From Apium graveolens (Eukaryota > Streptophyta > Magnoliopsida > Apiales > Apiaceae), in contig NC_133647.1 in NCBI RefSeq assembly GCF_009905375.1, positions 139,247,263-139,311,262 on the forward strand: a stretch of DNA of 64,000 nt, given 5' to 3'. Positions within the stretch are counted from its first letter, which is position 1. Each line of letters opens with the position of its first letter. Under the pieces are notes generated by a model. That model was not told where the DNA came from. It saw only the letters and a program-made list of their open reading frames with translations, and did not search any database. Of the stretch, positions 57,906 through 64,000 are shown in pieces. The translations under genes and the position numbers were made by a program.

Positions 57906-60900
57906 ATGCAAACTCGTTCTCGTGCTCGCAAGAGGACCTTAGATACAGCTGAGGAGAAAGACGAAGTTCTTGATACTCCGGAGAAGTTAGATTTTGAGGA
58001 TTCGGATTCAGGAACTGAGCAGAAAGAACCAGTAAACATGGGAGATCGTATTGTTCAAGCTGATCCAGCTCTTATGGATTTTTCTCGGCCTAAAATTGAT
58101 GACATTCAGTCAAGCATCCTTCACCCGGCTATTCAAGCTAACACCTTTGAGATCAAGCCGGGCACTATTCAGATGGTGCAGAATTCTGTTTCTTTTGGAG
58201 GAGCGGCAACTGAAGACCCCAACATGCACATAAGGAATTTTGTCGAGATCTGCAGCACTTTTAAGTATAATGGCATGACTGATGAGGCTATCAAGTTGAG
58301 GCTTTTCCCATTCTCACTGAGGGATAAGGCTAAAGACTGGTTACATTCTGAACCAGCTGGGTCCATCACTACGTGGCAAGATCTTGCGCAAAAGTTTCTG
58401 GTGAAGTTTTATCCAATGGCAAAGACTGCTGCTATGAGGAGTGCTCTTACTCAGTTTGCGCAGCAACCTACAGAATCTATGTGCGAGGCTTGGAAACGCT
58501 ACAAGGAAATGTTGAGAAAATGTCCACATCACGTAATGCCGGATTGGATGGTAATCACTGGTTTTTATAATGGTTTGGGGGCCCAATCTCGGCCCATGCT
58601 CGATGCAGCAGCTGGAGGCGCCTTATGGGCTAAAAGCTATACTGAGGCGTATAATCTTATCGAGACGATGGCTGCAAATGAGCATCAAAACCCAACTCAG
58701 AGGATGACGTCAGGCAAGGTAGCAGGTATTCTGGAAGTTGATGCAGCCACCGCTATTGCAGCCCAGCTCCAAGCGCTATCAATGAAGGTTGATTCTTTGG
58801 CTACGTATGGAGTTAATCAAATAGCTACGGTTTGTGAGCTTTGTGCAGGTTCTCATGCTACGGATCAGTGTTCTCTTGTCAACGAATCTGTTCAGTATGT
58901 GAATAATTATCAGCGACAACAGCAGCCTGTGCCAGCGACCTATCATCCTAACAACAGAAATCATCCAAATTTCAGCTGGGGGAATAATCAGAATGCTATT
59001 CAGCCACCATATCAGCAAGGAGTAAGTAAACAGTTTAACCCATCTGGATTTCAGCAACCACAACAGTATGCTACAAGGCAATCATATCCTCAACAGGGAA
59101 GTGCAGCTGCACCTACTAGTGCTGATTTTGAGGAACTTAAGCTGTTGTGCAAGAGTCAGGCGGTTTCTATCAAGACCTTGGAAAATCAAATCGGTCAATT
59201 AGCCAATGCAGTGCTCAATCGTCAACCTGGCACTCTTCCCAGTGACACGGAAGTACCAGGTAGGAAGGAAGCCAAAGAGCAAGTCAAGGCTATTACCTTA
59301 AGGTCTGGAAAAGTAGCTGATGCTGAAAAGGCAAAAGAAGTCGAAGCTGAAGTTAGGGATGAAGAATCTAAGCAAAAGGAGAAAGCGGCGGAACCAAGGA
59401 AGACTACTGTTGAACACACTCTGCCTGAGGCTAATACAGGGGAGAAACAGCTCTATCCTCCACCACCTTTTCCTAAGAGATTGCAGCAACAAAAGCCGGA
59501 TAGACAGTTCGGGAAGTTTCTGGAGGTGTTCAAGAAACTTCACATCAATATACCTTTCGCTGAGGCTCTGGAACAAATGCCTAGTTATGCGAAGTTTATG
59601 AAGATTATTCTTTCATGGAAGGTGAAACTGGATGACCTTGAAACCGTTGCTCTCACGGAAGAATGCAGCGCTGTTCTGCAGCAAAAGTTACCACCAAAAC
59701 TGAAAGATCCAGGAAGCTTCACCATTCCTTGCACCATTGGCAATCTAACTTTTGACAAGTGCCTTTGTGATTTGGGAGCAAGCATTAATCTGATGCCCTT
59801 GTCGATCTTTAAAAAGCTGGATCTGCCTGATCCAAAACCCACATACATGTCGCTACAATTGGCGGACCGTTCCATTACTTACCCAAGGGGCATAGTTGAG
59901 GATGTGCTTGTCAAGGTGGATAAGCTCTTCTTTCCTGCAGATTTTGTTATTCTGGATTTTGAGGAAGATAAGAAGATTCCCATAATCTTGGGGAGGCCTT
60001 TCTTGGCTACTGGCCGTACCTTGATAGATGTGCAAAAAGGGGAACTTACTATGCGGGTCCAAGATCAGGATGTGACCTTCAATGTATTCAAGGCAATGAA
60101 ATTCCCTACAGAAGATGAGGAGTGCTTAAAAGTGGATGTGATTGATTCTGCGGTTACGTCGGAACTCGATCACATGCTAATGTCTGATGCATTGGAAAAG
60201 GCCTTAGTGGGGGAATTTGACAGTGATGATGAAGATAGCAACGAGCAATTACAATATCTGAACGCTTCTCAATGGAAGCGAAAGCTCGACATACCATTTG
60301 AATCTCTTGGTACTTCTGACCTTAAGAATGCTGAAGGGAAGCTCAAACCATCAATAGAGGAAGCACCTACCTTGGAGCTTAAACCATTACCTGAACACTT
60401 GAGGTATGCTTTTTTAGGTGATTCATCTACGTTACCTGTTATTATTTCCGCTGACCTTTCAGGTAGTGAGGAAAATAAGCTCTTAAGGATTTTGAGAGAA
60501 TTCAAATCGGCTATAGGATGGACCATAGCAGACATCAAGGGAATAAGTCCTTCATATTGTATGCATAAAATTCTGCTAGAGGAAGGAAGTAAGCCAACTG
60601 TGGAACAGCAACGAAGACTGAACCCCATCATGAAGGAGGTGGTGAAGAAAGAAATTCTGAAATGGCTAGATGCAGGCATCATTTATCCTATTTCTGACAG
60701 CTCGTGGGTGAGCCCTGTACAATATGTTCCTAAGAAAGGAGGTATCACTGTGGTCGCAAATGAAAAGAATGAGCTCATCCCTACTCGAACAGTTACAGGA
60801 TGGAGAGTATGCATGGATTATAGGAAATTGAACAAAGCCACAAGAAAGGATCACTTCCCTCTCCCATTCATTGATCAAATGCTTGACAGATTGGCGGGAC

Positions 60901-63272
60901 ATGAGTATTTTTGTCTTCTGGATGGTTATTCCGGGTATAATCAGATTTGTATTGCACCTGAGGATCAGGAAAAGACTACCTTCACTTGTCCATTTGGCAC
61001 ATTTGCTTTTCGTAGAGTTTCGTTTGGGTTATGTGGCGCCCCGGCCACCTTTCAGAGATGTATGATGGCTATATTCTCTGACATGATTGGAAATAACGTC
61101 GAAGTGTTCATGGATGACTTCTCCGTCTTTGGACACTCATATGATGAATGCTTGAATAATCTGCGCGCCGTACTCAAAAGATGCGTGGAAACTAATTTGG
61201 TGCTTAATTGGGAGAAATGTCATTTTATGGTGCGTGAAGGCATTATCCTTGGGCATAAGGTCTCTAGCAAAGGTCTGGAGGTGGACAAGGCCAAGGTGGG
61301 AGTCATTGAAAATCTTCCCCCACCTAATTCGGTGAAAGGAATCCGCAGTTTTCTCGATCATGCGGGTTTTTATCGGCGATTCATCAAGGACTTTTCAAAG
61401 ATATATAAGCCGTTGTGCAATTTACTTGAGAAAGATGTGCCTTTCAAATTTGATGATGAATGTTTGGCAGCATTCGAGACTCTCAAGGAGAGTTTGATCA
61501 CAGCACCAGTTATTACATCACCAGATTGGACAGAACCATTTGAGATGATGTGTGATGCGAGTGACTATGTGGTAGGTGCAGTTCTGGGACAGCGCAAGAA
61601 AAATCTCTTCCATGTGGTCTACTATGCGAGTAAGACTTTAAATGGGGCCCAATTGAACTACACCACTACTGAGAAGGAGCTTTTGGCTATAGTCTTTGGC
61701 TTTGAGAAATTTCGATCTTATCTGCTTGGTACTAAAGTGACAGTATTCACTGATCATGCAGCTACTCGCTATCTGGTTTCTAAGAAGGATTCGAAGCCGA
61801 GACTCATTCGTTGGGTGCTTTTACTTCAAGAATTTGAGTTAGAGATCAAAGATAGAAAAGGTACTGAGAATCAAGTAGCTGACCATCTCTCTAGGTTGGA
61901 GAATCCCGATTCTACTTCACAAGATAGAACGTTAATCAATGAATCTTTTCTGGATGAGCAGTTGTTTGCAATTCAGGAGGAAGAACCATGGTTTGCAGAT
62001 ATTGTAAACTATCTTGTCAGCAATATAATGCCTCCTAATTTGACATCCGCGCAAAAGAAGAAGTTTCTGCATGAGGTGAAGTGGTATATGTGGGATGAAC
62101 CATATTTGTTTAGACAGGGAGCTGACCAGATCATCAGGAGATGTATCCCGTTCTGTGAGACGGAGGGGATATTACGAGACTGCCATTCCACGGGTTATAA
62201 TGGACACTATGGAGGTGAGAAGACGGCAGCTCGTATTCTGCAAGCAGGTTTTTTCTGGCCTACCTTGTTCAAGGATGCTCATCAGTTTGTTTTAAGGTGT
62301 GATCGTTGCCAAAGAGTGGGAAATTTGTCAAGGAAGGATGAGATGCCATTAAATGTGATGCTTGAAGTCGAGGTCTTTGATGTATGGGGAATCGATTTCA
62401 TGGGGCCTTTTATCTCGTCTTGCAATAATCAGTACATCTTGCTGGCAGTCGATTATGTCTCAAAATGGGTCGAAGTTAAAGCTTTACCGACAAATGATGC
62501 AAAGGCAGTGCTAAATTTTCTTCATAAGCAAATTTTCACAAGGTTTGGAACACCTCGGGTAATCATAAGTGATGAAGGATCGCATTTTTGCAACCGTAAG
62601 TTCACTTCTATGATGCAGCTTTATAATGTGAATCATCGAGTAGCTACTGCCTATCATCCGCAAACAAATGGTCAAGCGGAAGTGTCTAACAGAGAGATAA
62701 AGCGCATTCTAGAGAAGGTTATTTGTCCGTCAAGGAAGGATTGGTCTTTAAAGCTCGATGAAGCTGTTTGGGCTTACAGAACAGCATACAAAACTCCACT
62801 TGGGATGTCACCATTTCAGTTGGTGTACGGTAAGGGATGTCATCTACCGGCGGAGCTTGAGCATAAGGCCTACTGGGCATTGAAGAAATTGAACCTGGAT
62901 TTAGATGCAGCTGGTAAGAAAAGAATGCTTCAGCTTAATGAACTTGATGAATTTCGACTTCAAGCGTACGAGAATAATAAAATGTATAAGGAAAAGGTGA
63001 AGAGGTGGCACGATAGGAAGCTACATCCTAAGTTATTTGTGCCAGGGCAACAAGTTCTGTTATTCAACTATCGGCTCCGACTTTTTCCTGGGAAGTTGAA
63101 ATCAAGGTGGTCTGGACCTTTTATTGTCAAAACTGTGTTTCCACATGGAGCGGTGGAAATTTTTGAGAATGATTCGGACCAAGCATTCAAGGTTAACGGT
63201 CAGTGGTTGAAGCACTACTATGGGGACATGGCAAACCGAGAGGTGGTTAGTGCCATGTTGTTGACTACGTGA
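57906..63272 (+). CDS. Athila gag-pol polyprotein, intact (1788 aa)
   Basis: A single open frame for capsid, protease, reverse transcriptase/RNase H and integrase. Gag core about residues 90-290 ([27 protein letters not shown]); knuckle C310-X2-C313-X3-H317-X4-C322, one residue shorter than the usual spacing; Gln/Pro-rich linker to about 430. Protease active site DLGAS at 622-626. RT catalytic box FMDD at 1068-1071; RNase H starts at CDAS (1216-1219). Integrase has the HHCC finger (H1427 to C1465/C1468) and the catalytic triad D1497, D1556, E1592 with 35 residues between the last two. The first ATG after the PBS is used. No stop or frameshift was found, so this is a candidate active copy. Gag and pol share one frame, as usual for Athila. 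Confidence 0.95.
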   Translation: MQTRSRARKRTLDTAEEKDEVLDTPEKLDFEDSDSGTEQKEPVNMGDRIVQADPALMDFSRPKIDDIQSSILHPAIQANTFEIKPGTIQMVQNSVSFGGAATEDPNMHIRNFVEICSTFKYNGMTDEAIKLRLFPFSLRDKAKDWLHSEPAGSITTWQDLAQKFLVKFYPMAKTAAMRSALTQFAQQPTESMCEAWKRYKEMLRKCPHHVMPDWMVITGFYNGLGAQSRPMLDAAAGGALWAKSYTEAYNLIETMAANEHQNPTQRMTSGKVAGILEVDAATAIAAQLQALSMKVDSLATYGVNQIATVCELCAGSHATDQCSLVNESVQYVNNYQRQQQPVPATYHPNNRNHPNFSWGNNQNAIQPPYQQGVSKQFNPSGFQQPQQYATRQSYPQQGSAAAPTSADFEELKLLCKSQAVSIKTLENQIGQLANAVLNRQPGTLPSDTEVPGRKEAKEQVKAITLRSGKVADAEKAKEVEAEVRDEESKQKEKAAEPRKTTVEHTLPEANTGEKQLYPPPPFPKRLQQQKPDRQFGKFLEVFKKLHINIPFAEALEQMPSYAKFMKIILSWKVKLDDLETVALTEECSAVLQQKLPPKLKDPGSFTIPCTIGNLTFDKCLCDLGASINLMPLSIFKKLDLPDPKPTYMSLQLADRSITYPRGIVEDVLVKVDKLFFPADFVILDFEEDKKIPIILGRPFLATGRTLIDVQKGELTMRVQDQDVTFNVFKAMKFPTEDEECLKVDVIDSAVTSELDHMLMSDALEKALVGEFDSDDEDSNEQLQYLNASQWKRKLDIPFESLGTSDLKNAEGKLKPSIEEAPTLELKPLPEHLRYAFLGDSSTLPVIISADLSGSEENKLLRILREFKSAIGWTIADIKGISPSYCMHKILLEEGSKPTVEQQRRLNPIMKEVVKKEILKWLDAGIIYPISDSSWVSPVQYVPKKGGITVVANEKNELIPTRTVTGWRVCMDYRKLNKATRKDHFPLPFIDQMLDRLAGHEYFCLLDGYSGYNQICIAPEDQEKTTFTCPFGTFAFRRVSFGLCGAPATFQRCMMAIFSDMIGNNVEVFMDDFSVFGHSYDECLNNLRAVLKRCVETNLVLNWEKCHFMVREGIILGHKVSSKGLEVDKAKVGVIENLPPPNSVKGIRSFLDHAGFYRRFIKDFSKIYKPLCNLLEKDVPFKFDDECLAAFETLKESLITAPVITSPDWTEPFEMMCDASDYVVGAVLGQRKKNLFHVVYYASKTLNGAQLNYTTTEKELLAIVFGFEKFRSYLLGTKVTVFTDHAATRYLVSKKDSKPRLIRWVLLLQEFELEIKDRKGTENQVADHLSRLENPDSTSQDRTLINESFLDEQLFAIQEEEPWFADIVNYLVSNIMPPNLTSAQKKKFLHEVKWYMWDEPYLFRQGADQIIRRCIPFCETEGILRDCHSTGYNGHYGGEKTAARILQAGFFWPTLFKDAHQFVLRCDRCQRVGNLSRKDEMPLNVMLEVEVFDVWGIDFMGPFISSCNNQYILLAVDYVSKWVEVKALPTNDAKAVLNFLHKQIFTRFGTPRVIISDEGSHFCNRKFTSMMQLYNVNHRVATAYHPQTNGQAEVSNREIKRILEKVICPSRKDWSLKLDEAVWAYRTAYKTPLGMSPFQLVYGKGCHLPAELEHKAYWALKKLNLDLDAAGKKRMLQLNELDEFRLQAYENNKMYKEKVKRWHDRKLHPKLFVPGQQVLLFNYRLRLFPGKLKSRWSGPFIVKTVFPHGAVEIFENDSDQAFKVNGQWLKHYYGDMANREVVSAMLLTT

Positions 63273-63427
63273 GAAAGGTACTGAACGTCAAGCTAATGAC
63301 GAAAAAGAAGCGCTGCGTGGGAGGCAACCCATGAATTGTTGTTACAGGAACCCTTAGAAGTTAATAACCTATCCAAAAACACAAAAAAAATCAGAAAACA
63401 GGGGCTGAAAAAAAAAATTCCAGAGAC
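63273..63427 (+). other. Region after Athila pol
   Basis: Contains GCGTGGGAGGCAACCCATG, a word kept after pol in Athila elements, then A-rich sequence. No ORF. Confidence 0.6.
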
Positions 63428-63507
63428 CCTCTGCGCGCCCGCGCAGCTATGCTGAGCGGCCGCGCAGCTTGCTGCGCGCCCGCGCAGAAATGCTGAGCGG
63501 CCGCGCA
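63428..63507 (+). repeat. Second pair of GC-rich palindromic units, upstream of ORF2
   Basis: Two units of the same 37-bp type as in the LTR (CTGCGCGCCCGCGCAG plus CTGAGCGGCCGCGCAG), here about 250 bp before the promoter-like box of ORF2, surrounded by A-rich DNA. Confidence 0.9.
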
Positions 63508-63672
63508 GGGGTCGAGTTCCAGAAATTTTTTTTACAGTTCAGAAAAAAAAAAAACAAAAACAAAAACACACAAAAAACCCATCACAGCCCATAAACCCAC
63601 GAATTCTTTTCCCATTACCCCATGATTTTATCCCTCAACCCCACTCCTAATCTAATTTAACCTACTCCACAC

Positions 63673-63684
63673 CCTATATATACA
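63673..63684 (+). promoter_or_regulatory. Promoter-like TATA box before ORF2
   Basis: CCCTATATATACATAC lies about 100 bp before the ATG at 63780. A CA/CT-rich leader with no upstream ATG follows. The same box stands in the other ORF2 copy near 56135. The layout is that of an ordinary plant core promoter and 5' UTR. Confidence 0.5.
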
Positions 63685-63779
63685 TACACCTATCCCACAT
63701 ATCTCCCACAAACTTCCTACACTTAAACCCTCTCATAAACATCAAAAATCAGTTCTTACACACTTTTATTCACAAATCA

Positions 63780-64000
63780 ATGGCACCCAAGAGAGCACGC
63801 ACTATTGACAGCAGCAGCACAGTTCCTACTGCTGATTCATCAAGGGGTACTGCTGCAAGACCTCGGTTAACTGACAGAGCCGCGGAGGAGGAGTACACTA
63901 GGCTGTTGGGGAAGCCGATTCTGAAGGAGAGGGGGTTTTTACCATCAGGGAGGGATAGTGAGTTGTTGCCCATGATTGCAGAGAAGGGGTGGATAGCTTT
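63780..64000 (+). CDS. Athila ORF2, N-terminal part (cut by window end)
   Basis: Starts at ATG in a good context (AATCAATGGCA). The first 73 codons begin MAPKRARTIDSSSTVPTADS, with a basic patch at residues 4-7 that could be a nuclear signal, then a charged stretch (RAAEEEYTRLLGKPILKERG). The body of this protein, with the plant-transposon-protein domain, is seen on the minus strand at 55157-56030. It sits where some Athila elements carry an env-like ORF, but I see no signal peptide here. Function unknown. Confidence 0.75.
   Translation, partial: MAPKRARTIDSSSTVPTADSSRGTAARPRLTDRAAEEEYTRLLGKPILKERGFLPSGRDSELLPMIAEKGWIA

Larger units (their letters stand above)
56304..64000 (+). mobile_element. 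Athila-type gypsy element, apparently intact, 3' end outside window
   Basis: 5' LTR 56304-57765, Athila PBS 57772-57789, one uninterrupted gag-pol 57906-63272, a GC-palindrome region, and the start of ORF2 at 63780. All catalytic motifs checked in pol are present. The 3' LTR, and therefore its age, cannot be seen. It was inserted into another Athila's ORF2. Confidence 0.92.

Overview
This is an intergenic stretch of a flowering-plant (probably eudicot) nuclear genome made almost wholly of nested transposable elements. The signs are AT-rich DNA, Ty1/copia and Ty3/gypsy elements with tRNA-iMet or Athila-type primer-binding sites, a CACTA transposon with subterminal repeats, Stowaway MITEs, Helitrons with hairpin plus CTAG ends, and an Au-like SINE. 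I cannot name the species. I found no intact host gene, rRNA or true tRNA gene, and no CRISPR array.

Layout. (1) 1-12440: a decayed minus-strand copia element (SIRE/Maximus-like; gag, PR, IN, RT and RNase H recognisable, with stops and frameshifts), followed by an 88-codon ORF with its own TATA box. It is split by a CACTA transposon (5015-11256) that carries a copia LTR, a foldback MITE and exon-like host gene pieces (one reads as kinesin-5). A 0.9-kb tandem duplication spans the copia/CACTA/LTR boundaries. (2) 12445-40514: a chromovirus-like gypsy element (A) with 4080-bp LTRs and 5-bp TSD CAGTA, inserted in the copia gag. A second member (B, 25045-39370, LTRs 4374 and 4378 bp, TSD GAATT) sits inside A's 3' LTR. 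LTR pairs are almost identical, yet both interiors are dead and rearranged in the same way. They behave like LARD-type non-autonomous elements moved by proteins from elsewhere. (3) 40515-43215: the rest of the copia gag, its PBS and 5' LTR. (4) 43216-49838: a MITE, Helitron and SINE zone in very AT-rich DNA. (5) 49839-52526: part of the LTR of another chromovirus-like element. (6) 52527-64000: Athila elements. A minus-strand 3' piece is joined head-on to a plus-strand piece, and into the latter a plus-strand Athila has inserted (5' LTR 56304-57765). That element has an intact 1788-codon gag-pol and a second ORF cut by the window end.

Order of events readable from nesting: copia first; then CACTA and gypsy A into copia; a copia LTR into CACTA, then the tandem duplication; gypsy B into A very recently; Athila independently at the right.

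Points most worth a second look: near-identical LTRs around dead interiors, a mini-ORF kept at the same place in divergent chromovirus LTRs, and paired GC-rich palindromes in Athila found both upstream of the LTR TATA box and upstream of a separate promoter-like region before ORF2.
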